Origin: JAIVJZ01 sp035645695
GTDB taxonomy: Bacteria > Acidobacteriota > Blastocatellia > Pyrinomonadales > Pyrinomonadaceae
Direction of reading: 5' to 3'
Assembly (NCBI GenBank): GCA_035645695.1
Contig: DASQMC010000061.1
Coordinates: 9,224 to 73,223 of the forward strand
Length of the DNA stretch: 64,000 nt
Each line of letters begins with the position of its first letter. Position 1 is the stretch's first letter. A program made the translations under genes and the position numbers. The notes below the pieces were generated by a model. It saw nothing but the letters and a program-made list of their open reading frames with translations, did not search any database and was not told the origin of the DNA. This document shows, piece after piece, positions 34,766 through 44,389 of the stretch.

Positions 34766-37700
34766 ATGAAACCTCTCGACACACACTCTACGCTCATACG
34801 CGTTTGCGCACGCCTGTTTCCCGCGCTGATCGTCTTTCATTTGATGATGACGGCGGCGCTGACGGTCTTCGCGCAAGACCTCGACGATGTGAGCATCGGC
34901 GGGCGCGTCTCGGATGAAAACGGCGCGTCAATCGTCGGCGCGAAAGTAATCGTCAGGCACGTTGCGACGGGCATCGAACGCTCCGCGACCGTTGACGCGG
35001 AGGGTCGCTATCGCCTCGTCGAACTTGCGCCGGGGGCGTACACGGCGCGCGCATCGGCCGCCGGTTTCGCCGACGCGGAGCGCACCGCCGTCGAGATGCT
35101 GGCGGGGCAGAGCGCGCGTGTCGATTTCACCTTGCGACCGGCGGGCGTCTCGGTCGAACAGGTCGTCGCGAGCGAGGCGGGCGGGGCGTCGATTGACACG
35201 ACGCGCACAATCGTCGGCGGCACGCTCACGCGCGCCGAGAGCGAGACGCTGCCTCTTAACAGCCGCTCGCCGCTCGATCTCATACACACGCTCGGCGGTG
35301 TGACCGAAGAACCGCTCTCGACGCGAGACGTGGCCGAAGACCGCAACCGAACCCCCGCGCGCACGCCGGAAGAGGCCGGCACGTTTGCGCTCTCCGGCGG
35401 CGCGGCCTACTCCAACAACATCACCATCGACGGACTCGACAACAACGACGACCGCGCCGCGCGCGAACGCTTCCAGCCCCCAATCGAAGCCATCGAAGAG
35501 GTGCAGGTCGTCACGAATCAATTTTCCGCGGAGTACGGACGCGCCTCGGGCGGGCGGGTCAACTTGCGCACGCGCGGCGGCGCTAACGCCTTTCGCGGTC
35601 GCGCCTTCTACTTTTTCCGCGATGAATCGTTGAACGCGAACACATGGGCGAACAACGCGCGCGGCCTCAAGCGTCTGCCGTTACAGGAACACAACTACGG
35701 GTTCACGCTCGGCGGCGCGCTTCGGCCTCTCGCGCAAATGTTCGGCGCGCGCCGACAAATTCCGGCGCGAGACGACGGGCGAAACGCTTCGCCGGAGAGC
35801 GGCAAGGACGGTGTGTCGCGGCCGCGCCATTTCTTCTTCGTCGCCGATGAGTTACAGGTTGTTCTGGATTCGACCGTCATCGACACGCTTGTTCCCGTTG
35901 CCGCGAACCTGCGCTTCCGCTTGCCCGCGCCGACTACGCTCGCGGGGCGTCGCACGGAAACCGCGCCCGCCGATGCCGCATATCAGCCCGCCGAACTCGC
36001 GCCTTTCATCGCCGAAGTCAACACGCCCCTGCGAGCATCAAATCTAACGGCGCGCACGGATCACAATTTTACAGACGCGCACAACGCCACCTTCCTCTAC
36101 GCGCGCGGCCGCAGCCGGAACTTACGCGGGTTCGGCGGCGGCTCGCGCCTCGCCGACGCGCTGCAAGGTCGCACGCGCCACTCGGACGCTCTTTCCTATA
36201 CGGACAACTTCGTCGTCTCGCCGCGCCTCGTCAATCAACTGCGCGCGCAGGTCTCGCGCCTGACTCCGGCGCTCGGAACAGTCGGAGACAGGTCGCGCCC
36301 GGTCGTCCTCATCACGATTGACGACCCGCTCGCAACCGCCGGAACTTTGAATCGTTCGGGCACGCTCGTCACGGGCGCGTCGGGCATAGGCGCGAGCGAC
36401 CGGCGCGAAACGCGCGTGCAGGTTCAAGACACGTTCACCATTCTCTCCGGCGCGCACACGTTGAAACTCGGCGGCGACGCGCAACGCATCCGCTCGACTT
36501 TCGTCGATCTCTCGGACGCAAGCGGCACGTTCGATTTCACGAGCGCGGGCGAGTTCCTCGCCAACTCGCCCGCGCGCTTTCGCCAGCGCTTCAACAACGA
36601 ATCCGTGCAGAAGAACTTTTACGCCGGACTCTTCGCCCAACTCGAATGGCAAGCACGCCCCGGCCTCACCATCACTTACGGCCTGCGATACGAATATGAA
36701 ACCATCCTCGACGACCGCGACAACTTCGCCCCGCGCGCGGCGGTTGCCTACGATCCGTTTCGTTCCGGAAAGACGGTCATCCGCGCGGGCGCGGGTCTGT
36801 TTTACAACCGCGTCCTCCTGCGCACGATTGACGACTTCACGCTCGGCGCCCGGCGCGTCTTCTTCGATACGAACGCTTTGCGCAACCCCGCGACCGGCAA
36901 GTTGATGACGAACGCGGAGCAGCGCGCGTTTATAGCCGCCAACCTGAATTTCCCCTCCGCGCTCGCGATTGATTCTTCGGTCGTCAAACAGTTCGGCACG
37001 TTGCAGGCGAACTTCACGCGCCGCCTCGATCCGAATTTGCGCATCCCCGAAAGTTATCAAATGAATCTCGGCTTCGAGCGCGAACTCGCGCGCGGTTTCG
37101 TCGTCGAGGCCAACTACACGTTCAATCGCGGCATACATCTCTGGCGCGAATTTAACGCCAACGCGCCCCGCCTCCCGCAGGGTTACGAGGATTTCGCCGC
37201 CTACCTGCTCTCCCGCGACTTCGCCAACTTCCGCGCCGCAGACGGCACGCGCCCGCTCTACAACACGGGGTCGGCCGGCGAACTCGTGCGCTTCACACTC
37301 TTGTCGCGCGCCGCGCCGAATCCGGACGCCATCACGCGCGTCATTGAGTTCGGCGTTCCCGTCACCGTGTTCAATCTCAACACGTACAGTTCGGGCAGCG
37401 CGCTCGAAGCCGCGCTCGGCGCGCTGAACGATCTGCGCCCCGACCCGACGCGCGGCCAGATCGAACAACTCGCCTCCATCGGCAACAGCTTCTATCATGG
37501 TCTGATCATCGAAGCGCGCCGCCGTTTCGCCGCGCGCGAAGGCGGCTTCAACCTCTCCATGCGCGCCGCCTACACGCTCTCGCGACTCATAGACGACGGC
37601 GTCGTCAACACTTCGAGCGCGCTGGTCTCCGGCGACTTTCGACGCGAGCGCGCGCCGGGCTTGCTCGACCGCCGCCATCGCTTCGTCCTATCAGGCACGC

Positions 37701-38218
37701 TCTCCGCGCCGCGCAAACTCGGCGGCTTGCGCTTCGCCACGATCCTGCGCGTTGCGACGGGCGCGCCCTTCAACGTCTCGCTCGGCGGTGCTGACCGCAA
37801 CCTCGACGACGTGAGCAACGACCGCCCCGTCTTCGACGGCGACCCCCGACTCATACGCTCGCGCCGCCCCGGCGAAGCCCTCAACCCCGCGCTCGCCGCC
37901 GCATTCTCCCTGCCCGCAATCGGGCGCACCGGCAACCTCCCGCGCAACGTCGGGCGCGGCCCCGCCCTCTTCACTTTCGACATCAATATCACGCGCCAGC
38001 TTCGCCTGTCGGAACGCCTGCGCCTGCGCCCGAACATCGAGATCGACAACCTGCTCAACAAAACCGTCTACACCTTCGGGGCAGAGTTCATCAACTTCAA
38101 CTCCCTGCGCCCGACGGCAACCGCGCAGCAACGTCAAGCCTTCCTCAATTCGTTTCTCGTCCCGACGCACACCCTGCGCCCGCGCAGCATCCGGGTCGGC
38201 TTGCGGCTCGATTTTTAA
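34766..38218 (+). CDS. Oar-like TonB-dependent outer-membrane receptor
   Basis: A protein of 1150 aa with a signal peptide ending near VFAQ. The N-terminal carboxypeptidase-regulatory-like domain is seen in GGRVSDENGASIVGAKVIV ... APGAYTARASAAGFADAE. A plug domain follows (AYSNNITIDGLDNNDD, FSAEYGRASGGRVNL), then a long beta-barrel ending in PRSIRVGLRLDF with a terminal Phe, as outer-membrane barrels require. The start at 34766 has AGGAG 7 nt upstream. This receptor type is multiplied in Acidobacteriota and probably takes up large substrates such as oligosaccharides or peptides. The ligand is unknown. Confidence 0.9.
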   Translation: MKPLDTHSTLIRVCARLFPALIVFHLMMTAALTVFAQDLDDVSIGGRVSDENGASIVGAKVIVRHVATGIERSATVDAEGRYRLVELAPGAYTARASAAGFADAERTAVEMLAGQSARVDFTLRPAGVSVEQVVASEAGGASIDTTRTIVGGTLTRAESETLPLNSRSPLDLIHTLGGVTEEPLSTRDVAEDRNRTPARTPEEAGTFALSGGAAYSNNITIDGLDNNDDRAARERFQPPIEAIEEVQVVTNQFSAEYGRASGGRVNLRTRGGANAFRGRAFYFFRDESLNANTWANNARGLKRLPLQEHNYGFTLGGALRPLAQMFGARRQIPARDDGRNASPESGKDGVSRPRHFFFVADELQVVLDSTVIDTLVPVAANLRFRLPAPTTLAGRRTETAPADAAYQPAELAPFIAEVNTPLRASNLTARTDHNFTDAHNATFLYARGRSRNLRGFGGGSRLADALQGRTRHSDALSYTDNFVVSPRLVNQLRAQVSRLTPALGTVGDRSRPVVLITIDDPLATAGTLNRSGTLVTGASGIGASDRRETRVQVQDTFTILSGAHTLKLGGDAQRIRSTFVDLSDASGTFDFTSAGEFLANSPARFRQRFNNESVQKNFYAGLFAQLEWQARPGLTITYGLRYEYETILDDRDNFAPRAAVAYDPFRSGKTVIRAGAGLFYNRVLLRTIDDFTLGARRVFFDTNALRNPATGKLMTNAEQRAFIAANLNFPSALAIDSSVVKQFGTLQANFTRRLDPNLRIPESYQMNLGFERELARGFVVEANYTFNRGIHLWREFNANAPRLPQGYEDFAAYLLSRDFANFRAADGTRPLYNTGSAGELVRFTLLSRAAPNPDAITRVIEFGVPVTVFNLNTYSSGSALEAALGALNDLRPDPTRGQIEQLASIGNSFYHGLIIEARRRFAAREGGFNLSMRAAYTLSRLIDDGVVNTSSALVSGDFRRERAPGLLDRRHRFVLSGTLSAPRKLGGLRFATILRVATGAPFNVSLGGADRNLDDVSNDRPVFDGDPRLIRSRRPGEALNPALAAAFSLPAIGRTGNLPRNVGRGPALFTFDINITRQLRLSERLRLRPNIEIDNLLNKTVYTFGAEFINFNSLRPTATAQQRQAFLNSFLVPTHTLRPRSIRVGLRLDF

Positions 38219-38248
38219 GGGGCGCGTCGAGCGATAGTTGGGCGATAG

Positions 38249-38301
38249 TTGAAAAAGCAGAGGCCGCTTTCTTGTAGGGAAAACGGCCTCTGCTTTTTCA
38301 A
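38249..38301. terminator. Bidirectional intrinsic terminator
   Basis: An 18-nt arm (TTGAAAAAGCAGAGGCCG) and its complement (38284-38301) enclose a 17-nt loop. The stem ends in A/T tracts, serving both the TonB receptor gene and the convergent HD-GYP gene. Confidence 0.85.
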
Positions 38302-38330
38302 GCGAAAAATTTCAGGCGGAAGGGCTTTGA

Positions 38331-39023
38331 TTAAACAGCATCCGCTTTGCACTGCACGGGATGCATGTCGAGAAAGGCTTCGATGACGCGCGGGTCGAAT
38401 TGTTTGCCGCCGTGTGCGGCGAGTTCGGAGACCGCTTCGTTATGGGTGCGCGGCGTGGAGTAGGGTCGCTTCGCCACCATCGCGTCGTAAGTATCGACGA
38501 CTTGCACGATGCGCGCCATGAGCGGGATGTCTTCGCCGCCGATGCGGTGCGGGTATCCCTTGCCGTCCCAGCGTTCGTGATGGTGCTGGGTGCGGATGCG
38601 CAACTCCGGCGAGAGGTTGAAATAACTGGCGAGAAGCGCGCCGAGGCTCGGGTGCAGGTGCAGGACGAACTGCTCCATGCGCGTCGGGCGGCGCGGGCGA
38701 TTGAGCACGGCTTCCGGCACGAGTATCTTGCCGATGTCGTGCAGCATGGCGGTGGAAGAAAGTTGTTGCAGGCGTGAATCGTTGAAGTTGAAAGCGCGGC
38801 CGGTGATGCGCGCGAGCCGCGCCACGCGAACGGAATGTTCGTAGGTGGAGGGGCGCGTGCGTTTCAGGCGCGAGACGAGGGCATGCGTGCCGTTCGCCTG
38901 GTGTGCGTGCCCGATAGACTTGAGACGGGCACAGGTCTTTTGCAGGTAAGTCGCCCAGCTATGATTGAGCAGCCGGACGGTTGCCCCTCCGCTCGCATCC
39001 AACATCGTCAACTCTTCTTGCAT
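38331..39023 (-). CDS. HD-GYP domain phosphohydrolase
   Basis: A 230-aa protein with a compact HD-GYP domain: STYEHSVRVARLA, the HD pair in MLHDIGKI, HHERWDGKGYP (GYP motif) and VVDTYDAM. It is expected to hydrolyse cyclic di-GMP. No receiver or sensor domain is fused; the first 70 residues are helical. The start at 39023 follows AGGAGGA; the open frame reaching 39197 is less likely because its extra part is not conserved in character. Confidence 0.85.
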   Translation of the reverse strand: MQEELTMLDASGGATVRLLNHSWATYLQKTCARLKSIGHAHQANGTHALVSRLKRTRPSTYEHSVRVARLARITGRAFNFNDSRLQQLSSTAMLHDIGKILVPEAVLNRPRRPTRMEQFVLHLHPSLGALLASYFNLSPELRIRTQHHHERWDGKGYPHRIGGEDIPLMARIVQVVDTYDAMVAKRPYSTPRTHNEAVSELAAHGGKQFDPRVIEAFLDMHPVQCKADAV

Positions 39024-39496
39024 CCGTTTTGATTCCTCCTGGTAGTCGCAGCAACGAACTGTTGATTCCGTCAAAAGATGACCCGTTGGGCGTCCGCACA
39101 CGCGCGTTAGGATGAATCCTTTGAATAACCTTCGGGGGTTTTTATAACCGGCATGCTTTGATTGCACACGGCATGCCACGTTTCCTGCGTGAAACACGCG
39201 CTTTATCGCCGCGCGGCGTCGCGCCGCGTCACCCGAACCGCGCGGAAAAGTTAACGATAACAGGGCTGGAATTTGGGCGGAATGAGTTGAGAAACAACTT
39301 CAGCCGGAACTATACGACGGTCGTTTCGCGGGAGGCGTACACGGACTGCGAAAAACTCGCGCCGGGCTATACCAAAAGGGGTCTGTGAAGGACTGAAATA
39401 AAGCACCGCCGACGCATTTTGCGCCGCCCCGTTCTGTGCCGTGCGAGTGTGCTAAACTTTTCCACGCGAAAATTTCTCGGCTCCACGGGCATACGA
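39024..39496. other. Divergent intergenic region
   Basis: About 470 nt between the HD-GYP and DUF4388 genes. CGGCATGC occurs twice near 39151 and 39170, and short palindromic GC-rich stretches are present. No gene, terminator or confident promoter was found. Confidence 0.4.
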
Positions 39497-40231
39497 ATGA
39501 AGGACGCGCACACGGACACGGACTACAGCGAAGAAGTCGAGACGGCGTTGCTCGATGTCGAGTTGTTTTTGAAATACAAGTCGCACGCGCGCGCCATGTC
39601 GCGGCTGCAAGAAGCCATCAAGAACAACCCGCACGCGATCAAACTGCGCGAGCGCCTGCGCGAAATCGCGACCGCCCAGAACCAGCCCGAAGAAGCGGCG
39701 CGGCAGTGTCTCGCGCTCGTCAAACTCTATATCGCACGCGACAACTTCGACTCCGCGCAGGAACGCCTGCTCGCGGCCAAGCAGGCCGACCCCCGCATCA
39801 ATATCGCGCCCGGCCTCGAAGCCATACGCCGCGCCCGCCGCCCCGACCTCGTGCCGCCCTCTTCTGCCGCCGCCCCTTCAAACGCGCCGCACGCCGCGCG
39901 TGCCGTAACCTTCGCCGGAGACCTCTCGGTCGTGAGTATTTTCGACGCCGTGCAGGTCATCGAAAACGCGCGCCTCACGGGCACGCTCACGCTGACGGCC
40001 GCCGCGTCGGGCGCGCTCGCCGGTAGCATACAATTCAACGAGGGGCGCATCGCCGCAGCCGAAAGCGACTCTGACAGAGACGCGGATGCGTTGCGCCGCC
40101 TCGTCGAGATGACCGGCGGCGAATTCGATTTCGAGAGATCAAACAAAACTTATCCCACAACCATTCAAGCCGCCAGCAACACGAGCCTCCTGCTGAACGC
40201 GCTGCGCGAACTGGACGAGGAGAATAAATAA
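39497..40231 (+). CDS. TPR-like plus DUF4388 (PATAN-like) protein
   Basis: A 244-aa protein from the ATG at 39497. The N-terminal half is helical repeat (VELFLKYKSHARAMSRLQEA, EEAARQCLALVKLY). After a Pro/Ala linker, FAGDLSVVSIFDAVQVIENA begins a DUF4388 domain with GSIQFNEGRIAAAES. DUF4388 proteins are linked to gliding, signalling and response regulators in Myxococcota and Acidobacteriota. An open frame reaching back to 39419 adds only 26 doubtful residues. Confidence 0.75.
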   Translation: MKDAHTDTDYSEEVETALLDVELFLKYKSHARAMSRLQEAIKNNPHAIKLRERLREIATAQNQPEEAARQCLALVKLYIARDNFDSAQERLLAAKQADPRINIAPGLEAIRRARRPDLVPPSSAAAPSNAPHAARAVTFAGDLSVVSIFDAVQVIENARLTGTLTLTAAASGALAGSIQFNEGRIAAAESDSDRDADALRRLVEMTGGEFDFERSNKTYPTTIQAASNTSLLLNALRELDEENK

Positions 40232-40248
40232 GAAAAGTTGAAGGGAAT

Positions 40249-40341
40249 AAGGGAGAAAGGGTAAAGGGGAAGGGGGAAAGGGTAAAGGAAGACAAATCCG
40301 AAGGTCTTTCCTTTCCCCCTTCCCCTTTTCCCTTTACCCTT
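40249..40341. repeat. Purine-rich heptamer inverted repeat
   Basis: The left arm 40254-40293 (AGGGTAAAGGGGAAGGGGG type) and the pyrimidine right arm 40303-40340 enclose a short loop (AAATCCGAAG) with GAAGAC / GTCTT at its edges. It sits between two convergent genes, 4 nt from the stop of the minus-strand one. Confidence 0.82.
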
Positions 40342-40344
40342 TAT

Positions 40345-41106
40345 TTAATCGAGCAGGACGCGAGCGCGGAGAGCTTCGGCGCGTTCGAGCGCGGCGTGGA
40401 GGCGTAGAAACTGTTTGTAGTTGTGGCTGCGCTTTTCGATGCGCGCTCGTTCCGAGCCGCTCAGGTCGTTGAGGAGTATGAGGTCGAGGAAATCGTAATA
40501 GTCGGGCGCGGCCTTCGGCGGCAATTCGCGCGCGTAAGAGGTGCGCGCGTTGTCTTCGGCGGTGAAACCGGCGAGCGCGTCGAAGAGGTGATCGGTGGTA
40601 ACGTGCGAGGCTTCGCGCGCGAGGCGGATGGGCAGGCGCAACTCGAAGAAGCGCAAGCCTTCGGGCGTCGTCACGGCGCGCAGAGACTTCGCGCCCTCGC
40701 CGTCGAAGGGCGAATCGGGGTCGACGAGTATGCGCAGGAGTCGCGGTTGGTCTTCGACGCTCACGGTGTCGAGCGCGAGCTGGACGCGGTCGGCGAGGAA
40801 TTTCTCGAACTGCGCGTCGAAGGGATAAGTGATCCGACCCTGACAGCCGACGGCCTCGCCCTCGCCCGCCGTGTCGTGCGGCAGGTGCGCCGGGCAGGTC
40901 GAGCAGACGGTCGTCTCGTCCTGCATGCGCTCGATCTCGATGCTCGAACGTTCGACGAAGCGCAGCTTCTCCACGGACGGCACGGCCTGCTCGCCCGTCG
41001 TCACGCGCGTGTGGATGTTGCCGAGCCGCCCCCACGCGCGCAGGTGTTCCTCCGTGTAACGCGCGCGCAAAGGACATGGGTATTCAATCGCAAACTCTAA
41101 AGACAA
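40345..41106 (-). CDS. Conserved-looking hypothetical with a CxxC-type cysteine cluster
   Basis: A 253-aa cytoplasmic protein. The N-terminal third holds VCSTCPAHLPHD and, 13 residues later, GCQGRI, so three cysteines could bind a metal. Otherwise helical (FLADRVQLALDTV, YYDFLDLILLNDLSGSERAR). No family recognised. Regular codon use of the host argues that it is a real, resident gene. Confidence 0.65.
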   Translation of the reverse strand: MSLEFAIEYPCPLRARYTEEHLRAWGRLGNIHTRVTTGEQAVPSVEKLRFVERSSIEIERMQDETTVCSTCPAHLPHDTAGEGEAVGCQGRITYPFDAQFEKFLADRVQLALDTVSVEDQPRLLRILVDPDSPFDGEGAKSLRAVTTPEGLRFFELRLPIRLAREASHVTTDHLFDALAGFTAEDNARTSYARELPPKAAPDYYDFLDLILLNDLSGSERARIEKRSHNYKQFLRLHAALERAEALRARVLLD

Positions 41107-41316
41107 ACTGCCTCCCGCCCCGACGATTTCCCGCGCCCGTTTCGGCGGCGACCACCGGCATATGTCGCGCGCATTCTTAACGTGCCGTCGGAGTGCAGGC
41201 GTATAATAACAAAGACACGGCGCGAACGTTAGGCGACCGCAAACATTGAAAGAATGAGGCTAAGGCGCACCTGCTTTTGACAGCTCGAAGAAGGTAGCTC
41301 ACGGAGTTTCCCCAAA

Positions 41317-42690
41317 ATGGCGACAGCACTTTCCGATTCCGCAGCGCGGGCGAAACGCGCAGGCTCGCCCCTCTTTGACCTGCTCGCCTTCCGCCGCGAC
41401 CCGCTGAAATTTCTCACGAGCCTCGCGCGCGAACACGGCGACATCGTTCAATTCCGCATGGGGCCGCAACACGCGCTCCTGCTCAACCATCCTGATTTAG
41501 TCCGCGATGCGCTCGTGGCGCGAGCCGACCATTTTCACAAAGGCCGCGCCCTGCAACGTTCCAAACGCCTGCTCGGCGAGGGACTGCTGACGAGCGAGGG
41601 CGAATACCATCGCCGCCAGCGACGCCTCGCGCAGCCCGCTTTCCATCGCAAGCGCGTCGAGAGTTACGGCGCGGTGATGGTCGAATACGCCGCGCGCCAG
41701 AGCGCTCTCTGGCGGGACGGCGAGACGCGAGACATCGCGCACGAGATGACGCGCCTCACGCTCTCCATCGTCGGCAAGACACTGTTCGACGCCGAAGTGG
41801 AATCCGAGGCCGACGAGATCGGCCGCGCGCTCACGGAGATGCTGGAACTCTTTCAGATGCTCCTGCTGCCCTACTCGGAATATCTCGAACGCCTCCCGCT
41901 CCCGGCCAACCGGCGTTTCGCGCGCGCCCGCGCCGCGCTCGATTCCGTCATCTATCGCATCATCGACGAGCGTCGTGCGACGGGCGCGGACAGGGGCGAC
42001 CTGCTCTCCATGCTTCTACTCGCGCAGGACGAGGAGGGCGCGACCGGCGGCATGACCGATGAGCAACTCCGCGACGAAGCGTTGACGATCTTTCTCGCCG
42101 GTCACGAGACGACCGCCAACGCGCTCGCCTGGACATGGTACCTGCTCGCGCGGAACCCGGAAGCGGAAGCCAGACTACACTCGGAACTCGACGCGGTTCT
42201 GGAAGGCGGCAGACTGCCGACCGTGGAAGACCTTCCGCGCCTGCGTTACACGGAGATGGTCTTCGCCGAGTCGATGCGGCTCTATCCCCCGGCGTGGGTC
42301 GTCGGTCGCCTCGTCGTCAAGGATTACGCCGTAGGCGATCACGTCGCGAAAACGGGGACGCTCGTCCTCATCAGCCAGTACGTCATGCACCGCGATTCGC
42401 GCTTCTTCCCCGACCCCCTGCGCTTCGACCCCGAACGCTGGACGCCCGAAGCGAAAGACGCCCGCCCGCAATATTCCTATTTTCCCTTCGGCGGCGGCGC
42501 GCGTCGCTGCATCGGCGAGGGCTTCGCGTGGATGGAAGGGACGCTCCTCGTCGCGGCCATCGCACGCCGCTGGCGCATGCGCCTCGCCCCCGGCCATCCG
42601 GTCGTCGAACATCCGCGCATCACATTGCGCCCGAAACACGGGATCAGGATGAAATTGGAAGATCGGGCAAAGGGGAAGGGGCAAGGGTAA
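41317..42690 (+). CDS. Cytochrome P450
   Basis: A 457-aa protein with the complete P450 pattern: I-helix AGHETTANAL, ExxR in FAESMRLYPPAW, and heme-binding FPFGGGARRCIGEGFA with its Cys thiolate. No membrane anchor, so a soluble bacterial class. It is expected to hydroxylate a lipid or secondary-metabolite substrate; no redox partner is adjacent. The last residues (RAKGKGQG) are coded by the left arm of a purine-rich repeat that follows, so the element has overwritten the end of the gene. A TATAAT at 41202 may be its -10. Confidence 0.92.
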   Translation: MATALSDSAARAKRAGSPLFDLLAFRRDPLKFLTSLAREHGDIVQFRMGPQHALLLNHPDLVRDALVARADHFHKGRALQRSKRLLGEGLLTSEGEYHRRQRRLAQPAFHRKRVESYGAVMVEYAARQSALWRDGETRDIAHEMTRLTLSIVGKTLFDAEVESEADEIGRALTEMLELFQMLLLPYSEYLERLPLPANRRFARARAALDSVIYRIIDERRATGADRGDLLSMLLLAQDEEGATGGMTDEQLRDEALTIFLAGHETTANALAWTWYLLARNPEAEARLHSELDAVLEGGRLPTVEDLPRLRYTEMVFAESMRLYPPAWVVGRLVVKDYAVGDHVAKTGTLVLISQYVMHRDSRFFPDPLRFDPERWTPEAKDARPQYSYFPFGGGARRCIGEGFAWMEGTLLVAAIARRWRMRLAPGHPVVEHPRITLRPKHGIRMKLEDRAKGKGQG

Positions 42691-42927
42691 AGGGGAAGGG
42701 GGAAGGGGTAAAGGGGAAGGGGTAAAGGCAAGCCATGAAGCGACACTCGACCCTTTGCGCCTTGCGCTTTGGCCTTGCGCCTCCGGCATGAACCGATTTT
42801 CCTGCAAAGGCGCAAAGTCAAAACGCGAGGCACAAAGAAAACTGTCGGGGGTTGTCCTTCCCCTTTCCCGTTCCCCTTTGCCCTTTCCCCTTTGCCCCTT
42901 CCCCCTTACCCTTTCCCCTTTGCCCTA
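42667..42927. repeat. Two nested heptamer inverted repeats
   Basis: The outer purine arm (42667-42730) pairs with the pyrimidine arm (42857-42927). Inside it a second inverted repeat of another heptamer type (TTTGCGC, CTTGCGC, TTTGGCC, TTGCGCC at 42752-42782) pairs with 42810-42837. This looks like one element inside another. The outer right arm ends about 20 nt before the Trm112-like gene. Confidence 0.8.
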
Positions 42928-42949
42928 CAGTTTTGTTAATCTTGCGTGC

Positions 42950-43150
42950 ATGAAGATCACGGAAGAGTTTGTCGAGATGATGATCTGTCCGGCCTGCCAG
43001 TCGAAGGTGAGCCTGAAGGCGGACGGCAGCGCGATCAAGTGTTCGAGTTGCAGGCGCGTCTATCCGATTGAAGACGACATGCCGATGATGCTGCCCGACA
43101 AGGCGACGATTGAGACGGACGCGCCCGGCGCAGCCGAACGCACCCCTTGA
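42950..43150 (+). CDS. Trm112-family zinc-ribbon protein
   Basis: A 66-aa protein with MICPACQSKVSL ... IKCSSCRRVYPIEDDMPMML, the bacterial Trm112/YcaR pattern with four Cys for zinc. Family members activate methyltransferases or are of unknown role and often sit beside LPS genes. Here it lies directly before a glycosyltransferase 9 gene. The start at 42950 is chosen because homology begins there; upstream frame is repeat DNA. Confidence 0.85.
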   Translation: MKITEEFVEMMICPACQSKVSLKADGSAIKCSSCRRVYPIEDDMPMMLPDKATIETDAPGAAERTP

Positions 43151-43151
43151 A

Positions 43152-44303
43152 ATGAACGCTCTGCAAACCTCAGCGACGCTCAGCGCGCCCGAATCCACTG
43201 CTCCGGGACTGCGCGCCTTTGAAGTTCCTCCGCAGCCGCTCGCCGTGGCGCGTTGGGATTGGGGCGCGGTGCGCCGCGTGCTCGTCGTGCGGCTGCGCTC
43301 CATCGGCGACACGGTGCTCTCGACGCCCTCGCTCTACGCCCTGCGCCGCTTCCTCCCCGACGCGCAAATCGATTTCCTACTCGAAGACTGGGTTGCGCCG
43401 TTGCTCGACGGCAACCCGGACGCCTCGCGCATTCTCACCGTCAGGCGCAACAGCAAGACCTCGCGCCTCTCGCTCGTCCGCCGCTTGCGAGCGGCGCGCT
43501 ATGATGTGGCGTTCAACCTGCACGGCGGCAGCACCGCCGCGCTCCTGACGCGCGCGTCGGGTGCGCCGCGCCGCGTCGGCTACGCGAGTTATCGTTTCAA
43601 AGGGCTTCACAACTACGCCGCGCCGCCCGCCACGGACTTGTGGCGACAGGCCAAAACGCACTCGGTCGAACAACAACTCGGCCTGCTCGGATGGGCGGGC
43701 GTGCCCGTCACCGACCGTCCCTCGACGCGCCTCTTCGTCACAGATGAAGCGGCCGCGTGTATCGCACGCAGGCTCGACGCGGCGGGCATCGGCGCGTCGC
43801 AGCCCTACGCGCTCTTTCACCCGGCCGCCGCCTTCGACTCGAAGCGCTGGGACGCGCGCAACTTCGCGCGCGTCGCCGACGACCTCGAGGCGCGGGGTCT
43901 CGCCGTCGTCGCCGTCGCCGCCCCCGGCGAGACGGATGTCGTGCGCGCGTTCGCCGCGAGCGCGCGGGCGGCGCGCGTCGTCTCCTTCAACGATCTCTCT
44001 TTGCCGGAAGTGACCGCGCTCGCCGCGCGTGCGCGCCTGTTCGTCGGCAACGACAGCGGCATCGCGCACATCGCGTCGGCCGTCCGCGCGCCCTCCGTCG
44101 TCGTCTTCGGTTCGTCCAACATCGCGCACTGGCGACCGTGGACTGATGCGCCCGCCGAGGTCGTCAGCGAAGATATGCCTTGCGCGCCGTGCGCGGGTTA
44201 CAACTGTGGCGAGTTCGCGGAAGCGCAGTGCATCCGGCGCATCACGGTCGAACGCGTGCAAGCCGCCGTCAGCCGCGTGCTGGCTGCGAAGCAGGGACTA
44301 TAA
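43152..44303 (+). CDS. Glycosyltransferase family 9 (heptosyltransferase-like)
   Basis: A 383-aa protein. VLVVRLRSIGDTVLSTPSLY is the ADP-heptose:LPS heptosyltransferase N-terminus, and FVGNDSGIAHIASAV with FGSSN is the nucleotide-sugar site. An extra Cys cluster (MPCAPCAGYNCGEF) sits near the end, as in many GT9 proteins. It adds heptose or a related sugar to the lipid-A core. The start at 43152 lies just after the Trm112 stop, implying co-transcription. A heptose kinase follows, so this is an LPS-core cluster. Confidence 0.87.
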   Translation: MNALQTSATLSAPESTAPGLRAFEVPPQPLAVARWDWGAVRRVLVVRLRSIGDTVLSTPSLYALRRFLPDAQIDFLLEDWVAPLLDGNPDASRILTVRRNSKTSRLSLVRRLRAARYDVAFNLHGGSTAALLTRASGAPRRVGYASYRFKGLHNYAAPPATDLWRQAKTHSVEQQLGLLGWAGVPVTDRPSTRLFVTDEAAACIARRLDAAGIGASQPYALFHPAAAFDSKRWDARNFARVADDLEARGLAVVAVAAPGETDVVRAFAASARAARVVSFNDLSLPEVTALAARARLFVGNDSGIAHIASAVRAPSVVVFGSSNIAHWRPWTDAPAEVVSEDMPCAPCAGYNCGEFAEAQCIRRITVERVQAAVSRVLAAKQGL

Positions 44304-44389
44304 TGTTGCTGCTGCTTGCCCTCGCGGCGGCGACGACGGTGCCGCGAGGGCATCAGGTAAGCAAAAGATAAGTAAGGGGAGAGAGATTC

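Noticed and set aside
36122..37678. Long minus-strand open frame (518 codons) opposite the TonB receptor
   Set aside because: The plus frame codes for a clear beta-barrel receptor. The antisense frame is Arg/Ala/Glu-rich shadow coding typical of GC-rich DNA.
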